A stretch of 64,000 nt of DNA from an uncultured Lachnospiraceae bacterium (lineage in GTDB: Bacteria; Bacillota; Clostridia; Lachnospirales; Lachnospiraceae): assembly GCA_900549665.1 (NCBI GenBank), contig URPH01000008.1:20003-84002 (forward strand). Reading direction: 5' to 3'. Positions 43,150 through 52,740 of the stretch are shown piece after piece; within the stretch, counting starts at the first letter, position 1; every line of letters begins with the position of its first letter. The position numbers and the translations under genes were made by a program. The notes below the pieces were generated by a model. It searched no databases. It worked only from the letters and a program-made list of their open reading frames with translations, and was not told the origin of the DNA.

Positions 43150-44325
43150 TTATCCTACAAGACTCATAAGTCTTGCGACAAACAATCCCCCTCCGGTACC
43201 CACAACATACCCAAGAAGTGCCATAATAATCCCTACCGGCACCAGATAATTGCTATAAGCTCCGGCAAGAACAGGCGCTGTTGCCGTACCGCCAACATTT
43301 GCCAAAGATGCCACACAGCAGGTAAACAGATCCATCCGGCAAAGCTTTGCTATAGCAATCATGATAATAATATGGATTGCCAAAATTACCAAACCGCACA
43401 GCAGCCATGCAGGTGCATTTCCGATTGCAGAAAGATCCGCCCGGGATGCAAGCATTGCGATCACAATATACAGCATGACATTTGACACCTCTTCCGTTCC
43501 CTTCAGTCTGCCAAGCGGAGTCATGGCAAATAATATACCAAGCAGTGTCACAACTAAAACCGTCCACGTCGTCTGATCAAGAAATGAAATATACTTGTTT
43601 ATAAACGCTCCCGCATGCTCGCTCAGTGCAGAAACCAGAAATCCACACCCCAGAAGAATCAAAAGATTTTGCCATGTAAACTTTTTTTCATTTTCTGCTG
43701 CTGCCTGTCTGAGACTGTGTCCAACCGAATCGATCAGCCTTGTATCAGCCTTTGTCCACCGGTTAAAATGATCTGCCCTTCCGATCGCCCACAATAAAAA
43801 CATGATATAGACCGTCCCGCAAATCGAATCCATTACCAGCGCATAAGCCATGCTTCCTTCATCCACCTGCAGCGCGGCCTGAATGGCAAGCATATTTCCA
43901 CCACCACCCATCCAGCTTCCGCATAAAGCTCCCAGTGATTTCCATGCTTCATTTCCCAGAAGTGGCTGAAACATCGCATAAGAAATGACAAAGCCCAATC
44001 CGATCGACAAGGTTGCCGCCAGAAATCCGAGCAGCATTCTTGGTCCAAGCTTTATAATGATCTTCATATCACAACGAAGCAGCATGATAAAAAGCATGGC
44101 ATACAATAAAGGATTTTTTAACTGGACATATACATTTTTTGTAGAATCAAGGTCCCAGAAATGAACCGTACATAAGAACATCATTCCCAGATAAATCAAG
44201 ACAACCGGTGGTGCAAACCGGAAGATCCTTTTTGCAGTTTTCCCACTGAAAATCAGCGGAAGACTGACCAGAATTGCTGTAAGAAAAACCAATGTGGAAA
44301 AATAGAAAAATCCGTTCTGAATCAC
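43150..44325 (-). CDS. DUF819 (YjcL-like) integral membrane protein
   Basis: A 391-residue membrane protein with about 10-11 hydrophobic segments, for example FYFSTLVFLTAILVSLPLIF near the start, IGLGFVISYAMFQPLLG near residue 104 and WTVLVVTLLGILFAMTPLG near 252. The glycine motif GSWMGGGGNMLAIQAAL (about 135-151) and the C-terminal SLANVGGTATAPVLAGAY repeat its theme, as in DUF819 proteins. The two glycine-rich motifs suggest an inverted-repeat transporter fold, but no substrate is known. It stands alone. Confidence 0.88.
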   Translation of the reverse strand: MIQNGFFYFSTLVFLTAILVSLPLIFSGKTAKRIFRFAPPVVLIYLGMMFLCTVHFWDLDSTKNVYVQLKNPLLYAMLFIMLLRCDMKIIIKLGPRMLLGFLAATLSIGLGFVISYAMFQPLLGNEAWKSLGALCGSWMGGGGNMLAIQAALQVDEGSMAYALVMDSICGTVYIMFLLWAIGRADHFNRWTKADTRLIDSVGHSLRQAAAENEKKFTWQNLLILLGCGFLVSALSEHAGAFINKYISFLDQTTWTVLVVTLLGILFAMTPLGRLKGTEEVSNVMLYIVIAMLASRADLSAIGNAPAWLLCGLVILAIHIIIMIAIAKLCRMDLFTCCVASLANVGGTATAPVLAGAYSNYLVPVGIIMALLGYVVGTGGGLFVARLMSLVG

Positions 44326-44704
44326 GTGAATGTTACCTCCGGCTTACTGAATTTCATTTTTATTACGGTGTTTTTTATAATTGAGTTATTTCGTCTATTT
44401 ACACAATTTACAATCCGGTGGCAATTTCATTTTTTGATCAATGATTTAGCCAACTATATTTAGTTTTATCCATTAAGTTATTTTTATGTATTTTATTTTA
44501 TAAAATATTTTGATCTCTCCTGTATCAGATTGCTATATACCTTGTACTCTCGCAATTTTCAAAATACCTTATTAACTCATCTATTGTTTCTAAAATAAAT
44601 TAATCATTCATGTTTTTGATACGACAGGAATGATTAATCTTTTATAAATAAAGTTATACTGCCTTTCTATTCTTTTGACCTTGTTATTATAAATATTACA
44701 AAAT
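44326..44704. other. AT-rich intergenic region
   Basis: About 380 AT-rich bases with no credible coding frame, containing the terminator at 44590-44640. No other structure was recognised. Confidence 0.6.
44590..44640 (-). terminator. terminator after the PD-(D/E)XK-like gene
   Basis: Perfect 11-bp stem ATTAATCATTC / GAATGATTAAT, followed on the minus strand by TTATTTTAG, 65 bases past the stop at 44705. Confidence 0.65.
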
Positions 44705-45583
44705 TTATACTTCCGGATCCATTCCGCAACATAAAGACTTAATTTTCCTTTCTACAACCTTCATATTTAAAGGTCCAAAAACAGTTTCATAAGTAACAAT
44801 AAATCTCTGCCCCAATAAATATCCATTTTGTTCGTATTTATTCATTTTTCTGATAGCCTTTTCTAAATACTCGGGATCATCCATCATACCAAAATGTTCC
44901 CAGTATATTTCCTCTCTTGTCTGCAAATTTAAAATAGTAAAATCCGGATAGATTGTTCCCATTCCCTCCAGATAAAGTGGCTTCTCGTATCGATAGGGGA
45001 TCTTGTATCTATCCAGCAAATTTGCAATCAAAACCTCGGACTTGGACCTCATCTGTTCCCCTTTAGCAGAATAATATTCCGGCATTTCCTCCCGAAATCC
45101 ATTTTCCGGGAAAGATGCATTCAACCACTCCTGTAAATATTCATCAATAGGTTGTTCAATGGGGATAATTAATTGTTGCCGTGATTTGGCCAGTTTTGTG
45201 AAGATAGAATTTATAGAATTGTTCTGATAAAATTTTTGAAGCGTATCAATCATAGTTTTTTCTTTTATCGCCATTTGCAGTATTTTTTCATCATATCTTT
45301 TTTGTGCCAGCTGCTCTGCTAATTTCAGATTATCTTTATGAATATATTGAAATTCATTTGTTCGCTCCTTTTCCTCCTGTTTCTTTTTTTCTTCTTGCTC
45401 CGTTCGTTTCTTTTCCTCTCCTTGTTCTATTCCCTTGCAATAATACTGCCATTGTTTATTATGCTTGATTATCTTTAATACTCCATCCGGAGCTCCTTTC
45501 AAAGCAAGCTTCTTCTCACTGATCAGATTAGCAAGATATTTCTGTCTTTCCTGAAGTTCGTTTCTTAAATGCATACTTTCCAT
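44705..45583 (-). CDS. putative PD-(D/E)XK nuclease-fold protein with coiled coil
   Basis: A 292-residue protein with a strongly charged helical N-terminal half (Glu/Lys stretch at about residues 55-75) and a compact C-terminal domain. The latter has the order expected for a restriction-nuclease fold: RSKSEVLIANLLD near 178 (helix Glu), a strand, then YPDFTI near 212 (Asp), and EIYWEHFG near 226 (Glu, with His where Lys is usual), followed by a helix and a strand. This is inference from motif order. The ATG at 45583 follows AAGGAAAGGCG. It is flanked by a terminator and by a dispersed repeat copy at 45634. Function is unknown. Transfer by a mobile element is possible. Confidence 0.75.
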   Translation of the reverse strand: MESMHLRNELQERQKYLANLISEKKLALKGAPDGVLKIIKHNKQWQYYCKGIEQGEEKKRTEQEEKKKQEEKERTNEFQYIHKDNLKLAEQLAQKRYDEKILQMAIKEKTMIDTLQKFYQNNSINSIFTKLAKSRQQLIIPIEQPIDEYLQEWLNASFPENGFREEMPEYYSAKGEQMRSKSEVLIANLLDRYKIPYRYEKPLYLEGMGTIYPDFTILNLQTREEIYWEHFGMMDDPEYLEKAIRKMNKYEQNGYLLGQRFIVTYETVFGPLNMKVVERKIKSLCCGMDPEV

Positions 45584-45633
45584 GTTTTCGCCTTTCCTTG
45601 TATTTTTAAATTTTTATATTGATTTGATTTATA

Positions 45634-45816
45634 TGATATCAGGGTCAAAAGTTCAAAAAGTCGTTTGTGCTTGCACGATAAGACTTTTGAACCTGGGACC
45701 CGCCAAACATGAGAAAGTAGCGATTTACGCAGTAAATCAGCGGATTTCGAATGTTTGAGAATTGCGGGATCTGATTTGCAGCGGAGCAATTCGCAGCGGA
45801 GCAATTTGCGGATATC
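45634..45816 (+). repeat. dispersed hairpin repeat, most complete copy (B)
   Basis: Runs from TGATATCAGGGTC to GCGGATATC, so both ends carry the palindrome GATATC. Module 1 is the long hairpin with CAAAAAGTCG.. / ..CGATAAGACTTTTG and GTGC/GCAC near the loop. Module 2 holds the GATTTAC-GCA-GTAAATC hairpin. Module 3 has two GCAGCGGAGCAATT repeats. It lies 50 bases upstream of the PD-(D/E)XK-like gene. Confidence 0.85.
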
Positions 45817-45893
45817 AAGTTAAGGGCAAAATACCTTTTGATCCTAACATCATTTATATCTCAGCATGTTATTTATAATTTTATTTATTTTGA

Positions 45894-46650
45894 CATGCCG
45901 TTTGTGCTTGGGGCTTGACGACTTTTCCCCGGTTCCGGCATCCCTTTTTCTTGATTTTGCTTTTTTGCATGCCGTTTGTGCTTGGGGTGTGCCGGCTTTT
46001 TTCCGGCTCCGGCATCCTTTTTTCTTGATTTTTCTTTTTGGCATGCCGTTTATGCTTGGGGCTTGTCGGCTTTCCCCCGGTTCCGGCATCCTTTTTTCTT
46101 GGTTTTGCTTTTTGGCATGCCGTTTGTGATTGAGGTTTGCCGGCTTTTCCCCGGTTTCGGCATCCTTTTTTCTTGATTTTGCTTTTTGGCATGCCGTTTG
46201 TGCTTGAGGGTTGACGACTTTCCCCCGGCTCCGGCATCCTTTTTTCTTGATTTTGCTTTTTGGCAGGCCGTATGCGCTTGAGGCTTGACGGCTTTTTCTC
46301 GGCTCCGGCATCCCTTTTTCTTGATTTTGCTTTTTGGCATGCCGTTTGTGCTTTTGGGGCTTGCCGACTTTCCCCCGGCCCCGGCATCCCTTTTTCTTGA
46401 TTTTGCTTTTTGGCATGCCGTTTGTGCTTGGGGCTTGCCGACTTTTTCCCGGCTCCGGCATCCCTTTTTCTTGATTTTGCTTTTTGGCATGCCGTTTGTG
46501 CTCGGGGCTTGCTAGCTTTTTACCGGTTCCGGCATCCCTTTTTCTTGATTTTGCTTTTTAGCATGCCGTTTGTACTTGGGGGTTGATGGCTTTTCCCCGG
46601 CTCCGGCATCCTTTTTTCTCGATTTTGCTTTTTAGCATGCCGTTTGTGCT
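45894..46650. repeat. ten-unit 74-bp tandem array
   Basis: CATGCCGTTTGTG-type starts recur at 45894, 45968, 46042, 46116, 46190, 46264, 46338, 46414, 46488, 46562 and 46636: nine steps of 74 and one of 76. The unit includes CCGGCATCC, TTTTTCTTGATTTTGC and the palindrome GGCATGCC. Because 74 is not a multiple of 3 and the unit has no stops on the minus strand, all three minus frames stay open and spell the same 74-residue super-repeat in rotation. I do not call a gene. It occupies most of a 1.6-kb gap between the 44705 gene and carB. Confidence 0.93.
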
Positions 46651-47041
46651 TATGTTTCGAATTTTTCAAATTTACTTATGGGATTTTTAAAATATCAATG
46701 ATTATTAAAGGAATAATGCTCCGGATAAAAAATATCGAGAAGAATACGACTTGAAGAAAACGACTTTAACGAAAACACCTTTGATTAAAATGACTTTGAT
46801 TAAAATAACTTTGATTAAAACACCTTTGATGAAATGTTATAAAAAGATAAACCTTATAAAGAAATTGATATACCTATATTTGAGGCATAACTGCAATAAT
46901 AAAGATTTGTTTGAATTCATATAATCATATTTAGATATGCTGATCATGAATGCATATATATAATCATGTAGATACAATTATCAAAAGTAGACCTGTATCA
47001 AGAAACTTCACATGTATAAAGAAACTTCACATACAGCAGAA
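46651..47041. other. AT-rich region with six 15-bp repeats
   Basis: No convincing gene. Six direct repeats of about 15 bases (GACTTTGATTAAAAT type) lie at 46746-46835, and a shorter pair AAGAAACTTCACAT near 47000. The frame on the plus strand through the repeats is open (about 70 codons) but has no start codon or ribosome site. Confidence 0.7.
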
Positions 47042-47082
47042 AAATAAAGATAGCAGAAGTCATAAACGCGACCTCTGCTATC
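47042..47082 (-). terminator. carB terminator
   Basis: Stem GATAGCAGAGGTC / GACTTCTGCTATC (one mismatch) followed on the minus strand by TTTATTTTTC, about 110 bases past the carB stop. Confidence 0.8.
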
Positions 47083-47191
47083 AACTATATCATAATACTA
47101 CATAAAATAAAACTACATTTTATATTATCAAAATCTGTCAGATATATCATCAAAATCTGCCAGGATTTATGAAAAACCAATCAGCCCTATT

Positions 47192-50100
47192 TTATTTCGG
47201 CTGGATCTGTGCATGCAGCTCCTGCAGGGATTTTACCTGGCTGCCACCATGTTCTTTCAGGGTCTTGATACCACTGATGGTAGCTTTGGCTGCTGCCATG
47301 GTTGTCATGTACGGGATCTTTTTCTTGATCGCATTTTTGCGCAGGTAGCTGTCATCCCATCCGCTTGCTCCGCCGTCGGGTGTATTGACGATCAGATCAA
47401 TCTTTCCGTTGGTGATCAAATCAAGGATGTTCGGACGGCCTTCCTGAAGCTTTAAGGCTACTTCAGACGGAATGCCTGCTTCATCCAGCAGTGCTTTTGT
47501 GCCCTTGGATGCGAGGATCTTGAAGCCTGCTTCATCAAAATCTTTGGCAAGTGCTACAACTTCATCTTTGTCTTTATCATTTACGGAAATCAGGACAGTT
47601 CCTTCCATCGGAAGTCTGGTCTGTGTTGCTTCCTGTGCTTTGACAAATGCTTCTCCCCAGTATTCGGATAAGCCGAGAACTTCACCGGTAGATCTCATTT
47701 CCGGTCCAAGAACCGGGTCAACTTCCGGGAACATATTGAACGGGAATACTGCTTCTTTTACTCCGTAGTAAGGAATATTCTGCTCTCTTAATCCCGGAAC
47801 CGGAGAAGGTCTTCCGGTCAGATCGCGTGTCATGATCTCGGTTGCAAGCGGCACCATACGGATATTGCATACCTTGGACACCAACGGCACGGTACGGGAT
47901 GCACGGGGATTGGCTTCCAGTACATATACTTTGCCGTTCTCAATCGCATACTGCATGTTCATCAAGCCTTCTACATGCATTTCTTCTGCAATTTTTCTGG
48001 TATATTCTTTGATCGTGGCAACATTTTCATCACTTAAATGTCTGGATGGAATAATGCATGCAGAGTCTCCGGAGTGAACACCTGCTAACTCGATATGCTC
48101 CATAACAGCCGGAACAAATGCATGTGTGCCATCGCTGATAGCATCTGCTTCACATTCGGTTGCATGCATCAGGAAACGGTCGATCAAAATCGGACGATCC
48201 GGTGTCACACCAACGGCTGCCTTCATATATCCAACCATGCTTTCTGCATCGTGTACAACTTCCATTCCACGTCCGCCCAATACATAAGAAGGACGAACCA
48301 TAACCGGATAACCGATCTTTTCTGCGATCTGCAGCGCATCATCAACGGTAACTGCCATACCTGATTCGGGCATCGGAATTTCCAGTTTATCCATCATGGC
48401 ACGGAACTGGTCACGGTCTTCTGCAAGGTCAATAACTGCGGGTGAAGTACCAAGGATACGCACACCGTTTTTCTCAAGGTCGCTTGCCAGATTTAAGGGA
48501 GTCTGTCCACCAAACTGAGCAATGACACCTACGGGCTGTTCCTTTTTATAAATACTTAAAACATCCTCTAAGGTCAGTGGTTCAAAGTAAAGTTTATCGG
48601 ATGTATCATAATCGGTAGATACTGTCTCAGGATTGCAGTTGACAATGATTGTTTCGAAACCAAGCTTTTTGAGTGCTAAGGATGCATGTACACAGCAATA
48701 GTCAAATTCAATACCCTGTCCGATACGGTTGGGACCACCACCTAAGATCATGATCTTTTGTTTGCCGTCGCTAACCGGATTTTTATCTGTTCCATTATAG
48801 GTAGAATAGTAGTATGCACTGTCTTTTGTGCCACTTACATGCACGCCTTCCCAGTTTTCTTCCATGCCAAGCTCAATCCTGCGGTTGCGGATATCAGCTT
48901 CGGGAACCTGTAAGATCTGTCCCAGATATTTATCGGAAAATCCATCTTTTTTAGCCTGGATCAATGCATCATCAGCAGGTACACTTCCTACATTTTTAAC
49001 AAGGGCGTCTTCTTCATCCACCAGTTCCTTGATCTGCTCTAAGAAATAAGCCTTGATCTTGGTCAGCTCATGAATTTCTTCTACAGTTGCGCCCTTTCTC
49101 ATTGCTTCATAAATCAGGAAATAACGGTTGCTGTTGGGGAATACCAGTCTTTTTAACAGCTCGTCCTTGGAAAGTGTATCAAAGTCTTTGGCATGGCCAA
49201 GTCCGTATCTTCCGTTTTCAAGGCTCCGGATTGCTTTCTGGAATGCTTCTTTGAAGTTTTTACCAATACTCATAACTTCGCCGACTGCACGCATCTGTGT
49301 ACCAAGCTTGTCCTCTACACCTTTGAATTTTTCAAATGCCCAGCGTGCAAACTTGATAACAACATAGTCTCCGTCCGGGACATATTTATCTAAGGAACCA
49401 TATTTACCGCAAGGGATATCTGCCAGAGTGAGACCTGTTGCAAGCTTTGCGGAAACAAGTGCGATCGGGAAACCGGTTGCCTTGGATGCAAGTGCTGACG
49501 AACGGGATGTACGGGGATTGATCTCAATGATAATGTCACGATCTGTTTTGGGATCGTGCGCCCACTGTACATTGGTACCGCCAATAACCTGAATGGCTTC
49601 AACAATTTTATAGGATTTTTCCTGAAGTCGTTTCTGAACTTCTTCAGAAATCGTAAGCATCGGAGCAGAACAGAAGGAATCACCGGTATGAACACCCATG
49701 GGATCAATATTTTCAATGAAGCAGACGGTGATCATCTTGCCTGTTTTGTCACGGACAACCTCAAGCTCCAGCTCCTCCCAGCCGATCACACACTCTTCCA
49801 CCAGTACCTGACCAACCAGACTTGCCTGAAGACCTCTTGCGCAGACTGTCTTTAACTCTTCAACATTGTATACAATACCGCCACCGGTGCCGCCCATGGT
49901 ATACGCAGGACGAAGCACAACCGGATATCCCAGCTCATCCGCAATCTTTAAAGCCTCATCAACGGTGTATGCAACCTCACTTCTTGCCATCTCGATACCG
50001 AGACTTTCCATGGTCTTTTTAAATTCGATACGGTCCTCTCCACGTTCAATGGCATCTACCTGCACACCAATGACCTCAACACCGTATTTGTCCAAAATAC

Positions 50101-50416
50101 CTTTTTGAGCAAGCTCTGAACACAGGTTTAATCCTGACTGTCCACCCAGATTGGGAAGTACTGCATCCGGTCTTTCCTTTGCAATAATCTGCTCAATCCT
50201 TTCTGCATTTAACGGCTCGATATAAGTAACATCAGCAATTTCCGGATCCGTCATGATGGTTGCCGGATTGGAATTAACCAGTACGATTTCGTAGCCCAGG
50301 CTCCGTAAAGCTTTGCAGGCCTGTGTTCCTGAATAATCGAATTCACAGGCCTGACCGATAATAATCGGGCCGGAACCGATAATCAGTACCTTGTGGATAT
50401 CTGTTCTCTGCGACAT
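47192..50416 (-). CDS. carB: carbamoyl-phosphate synthase large chain
   Basis: Makes carbamoyl phosphate from ammonia, bicarbonate and two ATP for pyrimidine and arginine synthesis. With the ATG at 50416 (MSQRTDIHKV, ribosome site GGAGG 8 bases upstream) it has 1074 residues. Both ATP-grasp halves are visible: IGSGPIIIGQACEFDYSG near residue 13 and GGGPNRIGQGIEFDYC near 560, each with RPSYVLGG- or RPAYTMGG-type loops. The C-terminal MGS-like allosteric domain is about 940-1074. carA is not next to it, so the small subunit must be elsewhere. Confidence 0.96.
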   Translation of the reverse strand: MSQRTDIHKVLIIGSGPIIIGQACEFDYSGTQACKALRSLGYEIVLVNSNPATIMTDPEIADVTYIEPLNAERIEQIIAKERPDAVLPNLGGQSGLNLCSELAQKGILDKYGVEVIGVQVDAIERGEDRIEFKKTMESLGIEMARSEVAYTVDEALKIADELGYPVVLRPAYTMGGTGGGIVYNVEELKTVCARGLQASLVGQVLVEECVIGWEELELEVVRDKTGKMITVCFIENIDPMGVHTGDSFCSAPMLTISEEVQKRLQEKSYKIVEAIQVIGGTNVQWAHDPKTDRDIIIEINPRTSRSSALASKATGFPIALVSAKLATGLTLADIPCGKYGSLDKYVPDGDYVVIKFARWAFEKFKGVEDKLGTQMRAVGEVMSIGKNFKEAFQKAIRSLENGRYGLGHAKDFDTLSKDELLKRLVFPNSNRYFLIYEAMRKGATVEEIHELTKIKAYFLEQIKELVDEEDALVKNVGSVPADDALIQAKKDGFSDKYLGQILQVPEADIRNRRIELGMEENWEGVHVSGTKDSAYYYSTYNGTDKNPVSDGKQKIMILGGGPNRIGQGIEFDYCCVHASLALKKLGFETIIVNCNPETVSTDYDTSDKLYFEPLTLEDVLSIYKKEQPVGVIAQFGGQTPLNLASDLEKNGVRILGTSPAVIDLAEDRDQFRAMMDKLEIPMPESGMAVTVDDALQIAEKIGYPVMVRPSYVLGGRGMEVVHDAESMVGYMKAAVGVTPDRPILIDRFLMHATECEADAISDGTHAFVPAVMEHIELAGVHSGDSACIIPSRHLSDENVATIKEYTRKIAEEMHVEGLMNMQYAIENGKVYVLEANPRASRTVPLVSKVCNIRMVPLATEIMTRDLTGRPSPVPGLREQNIPYYGVKEAVFPFNMFPEVDPVLGPEMRSTGEVLGLSEYWGEAFVKAQEATQTRLPMEGTVLISVNDKDKDEVVALAKDFDEAGFKILASKGTKALLDEAGIPSEVALKLQEGRPNILDLITNGKIDLIVNTPDGGASGWDDSYLRKNAIKKKIPYMTTMAAAKATISGIKTLKEHGGSQVKSLQELHAQIQPK

Positions 50417-50479
50417 ATTTTTTCCTCCGTTTAACATATTGACCAACTTTCGTTTGTTGATTTTAACTCAATCCATTCT

Positions 50480-50508
50480 ATTCTACTTTTAAATATCCCT
50501 TTTTTCAA
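50480..50508 (-). promoter_or_regulatory. predicted carB promoter
   Basis: TTGAAA and TAGAAT with a 17-base spacer on the minus strand, about 64 bases upstream of the carB ATG. Confidence 0.5.
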
Positions 50509-50568
50509 TAAAATAAATCATTTTTTTGTGATTTCAGAAAAAACTGTTTTCTACAAATTCCAAAATTT

Positions 50569-51882
50569 TTATAATTTCCTATTATATATTCTTTTTACAT
50601 CTGAAATGAGGGATGTCGTCCCCAATATCAAAATGGGTTTCTGTCTCTTTTGGGCTTCCCTGAGTGCCTGTGAAAGCTCATAAAAACAAACCTGTGAAAA
50701 TCCCCGTTCCTGCAGTGTTTTTTCCTGAATATCCGAAAATTTATAATGGGGACTGGATGATTTTGTCAAAATGATCTGTGAAGCCAGCGGTGCCATTTTT
50801 TGAGCAACACCAACATAATCCTTGTCATCCGGTATTCCGATGATAGCCGTCACCTCCGGTATCTTCATTTTTTCCAAAACCTCTATTACCATTTCGGCAC
50901 TTTTTGCATTGATGGAGGCATCTAAAATCGTCAGCGGTTCACAAGAAAGCACTTCCATCCGTCCCGGCCATTGCAGCTTTTTCATAGCAGCTTTGGCATT
51001 TTTTTCTGAAAATCTTTCTCCTAAAATATCCTTACATACAGCCATGGCCAGTGCGCAGTTTTTTGCCTGATGCTCGCCAAGAAGCGGTAACGCAATACCA
51101 CGGATCATGGTCTCTTCGATACGCACATCAAACAACATGCCATCCATACAATATTGTATATTTTCTGCAGAAAAATCCCTGCCATACTGCTTAAGATAAG
51201 TATTTGTCTCTGCCGCTTTTTTTTGCAGAATTCCCATCACGTTCTCTGCCTGTTCGGCTGTATATACATACTTCTGGTCTCCTGTCATAATACAGGCTTT
51301 ATCCATGGCGATTTCTTCAAGCGTCCTTCCAAGCTCTCTTGTATGCTCTAAAAAAATTGTATTGATGACCGCATAATCATGAACCGCATTGTTGACATCA
51401 TCATACCGGACACCCTTGCCACCTTCCAAAACATTGAAATCCGTATTGTTGTCCGTGAAAAACTGCAGGGCAAGCGCACACTGCAGACCAATAGGACTGA
51501 TACACTCCCCCCGCTTCAGATTTTGCAATCCACCGGCAAACCGTTCTCTAATCTTTTCTGTACAGGCACAAAAATCCTCATCCGAAATATTTTTCCCATT
51601 TATCCGAAAACGTTCATTGAAGCTCAGAATATGCGGGCTTGTCATAAGTCCGGTCTTTCCATATTGTGAAAGAACTGCTGCTGTCATACAGGCAACCGAG
51701 CCCTTTCCCTTGCTGCCTGTGATGTGTACGGACGGCACGCGGTGTTTCCCGGAAAGCTCCTGTATCACGTCTCTGGAAAGCTCCGGATGACGCTTTTTTG
51801 AATCAGGCATATCATAGTCCCATTCTTTTTCCGCTTTTAAATAAGATTCATAAAAAAAATCTTCTGCTTCTGTCCTCGTCAT
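50569..51882 (-). CDS. Mur ligase family protein (FolC-like)
   Basis: An ATP-dependent peptide ligase of the folylpolyglutamate/Mur superfamily, 437 residues. The ATG at 51882 follows GGAG and starts one base after the ATP-grasp stop. The P-loop is HITGSKGKGSVACM (about residues 53-66), with SPHILSFNERFRINGK near 82 and FNVLEGGKGVRYDDVNN near 149, ending the carbamylated-lysine/substrate region at FLEHTRELGRTLEEIAMDKA near 180. The usual FolC motif around the acidic residues is altered (EGGKGVRYDD), so it may act on something other than folate. It forms a cassette with ATP-grasp and CapA genes. Confidence 0.88.
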   Translation of the reverse strand: MTRTEAEDFFYESYLKAEKEWDYDMPDSKKRHPELSRDVIQELSGKHRVPSVHITGSKGKGSVACMTAAVLSQYGKTGLMTSPHILSFNERFRINGKNISDEDFCACTEKIRERFAGGLQNLKRGECISPIGLQCALALQFFTDNNTDFNVLEGGKGVRYDDVNNAVHDYAVINTIFLEHTRELGRTLEEIAMDKACIMTGDQKYVYTAEQAENVMGILQKKAAETNTYLKQYGRDFSAENIQYCMDGMLFDVRIEETMIRGIALPLLGEHQAKNCALAMAVCKDILGERFSEKNAKAAMKKLQWPGRMEVLSCEPLTILDASINAKSAEMVIEVLEKMKIPEVTAIIGIPDDKDYVGVAQKMAPLASQIILTKSSSPHYKFSDIQEKTLQERGFSQVCFYELSQALREAQKRQKPILILGTTSLISDVKRIYNRKL

Positions 51883-51883
51883 A

Positions 51884-52732
51884 TCAAAAATCTCCACAGA
51901 TCATATCCATCATTCTACCCGCTACATTAACACCTGTTGCCTGCTCAATCCCTTCAAGTCCCGGCATAACATTGATCTCACACAAATAAAACCGGTCTTT
52001 CCCAAATAAAAGATCGATCCCTGTAAAATCCAGTCCGGTCTGCTCATAAACATCCTTTGCGATCTGCCGGATCTCATCGTTTGGCTCATATGCCGTCACG
52101 CCGGCTCCAAGTGCCACATTTGCCCGAAAATCATGTTCCGATCTTCGCTGCATGCAGCCAACTACCTCGCCACGGATACTGTATACACGCACATCTCTTC
52201 CATAGCTTGTCTCAATAAACTCCTCAAACAGCCATTCCTTTTCTTTGCCATACTGTTGCAAAGCTTTCAGATCTTCTTCCTTTTGAATCAGGAAGATCTC
52301 TCTTCCCATGGAGTTTTCCAATCCCTTGGCAACCATTTTTGTACCGAGCATGCTGCTTAAGAATGGATAGTCTGCAAAGCCATCCGCAAGCAGGTAACGC
52401 GGCTTTAAAAAAGCCCGGGATTGCAGATGCAGAAGCTGCTCATATTTGTTGATATACTGATTGAACGGTGACAAGGGATTGTATGATTTTTTTGCAAGCC
52501 GATTGATCTGATCCTTGCACTTGCCCCATTTGTAACGGTTGATGACAAAATCGACCGGGGATAGTATTTTGCCATTGCAGTAGATTTTGGGGTCTGTGCT
52601 CTGTCCCACAGTTATATCATGTACCCCGATGATCTCAAGTGAAATTCCACGCGCACCGGCCTCCTCAACCAGTCGGTGACAGGTATAGGCATTTCCCATA
52701 TTGCTGTATGCTTCAATTATGTATCCGTTCAT
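51884..52732 (-). CDS. RimK-like ATP-grasp ligase
   Basis: An ATP-grasp carboxylate-amine ligase of 282 residues. The ATG at 52732 (MNGYIIEAYSNMGNAY) is 5 bases after AGGAG. An N-terminal Rossmann-like part covers about residues 1-105. MVAKGLENSMGREIFLI near 138, EEFIETSYGRDVRVYSIRG near 172, the NVALGAGVTAYEP loop near 209, TGIDLLFG near 235 and LCEINVMPGLEGIEQATG near 246 match the RimK subgroup, which adds amino acids (often glutamate) to a protein or small-molecule carboxylate. Its partners are the CapA-like gene 8 bases upstream and the Mur ligase 1 base downstream. Confidence 0.9.
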   Translation of the reverse strand: MNGYIIEAYSNMGNAYTCHRLVEEAGARGISLEIIGVHDITVGQSTDPKIYCNGKILSPVDFVINRYKWGKCKDQINRLAKKSYNPLSPFNQYINKYEQLLHLQSRAFLKPRYLLADGFADYPFLSSMLGTKMVAKGLENSMGREIFLIQKEEDLKALQQYGKEKEWLFEEFIETSYGRDVRVYSIRGEVVGCMQRRSEHDFRANVALGAGVTAYEPNDEIRQIAKDVYEQTGLDFTGIDLLFGKDRFYLCEINVMPGLEGIEQATGVNVAGRMMDMICGDF

Positions 52733-52740
52733 TTGTACTC

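Noticed and set aside
45850..46490. Three overlapping minus-strand frames in the 74-bp array as separate genes
   Set aside because: They are rotations of one repeat caused by the 74-base period; no ribosome site or conserved start was seen.
46746..46980. Plus-strand frame through the 15-bp repeats
   Set aside because: No start codon or ribosome site, and the composition is dictated by the repeats.
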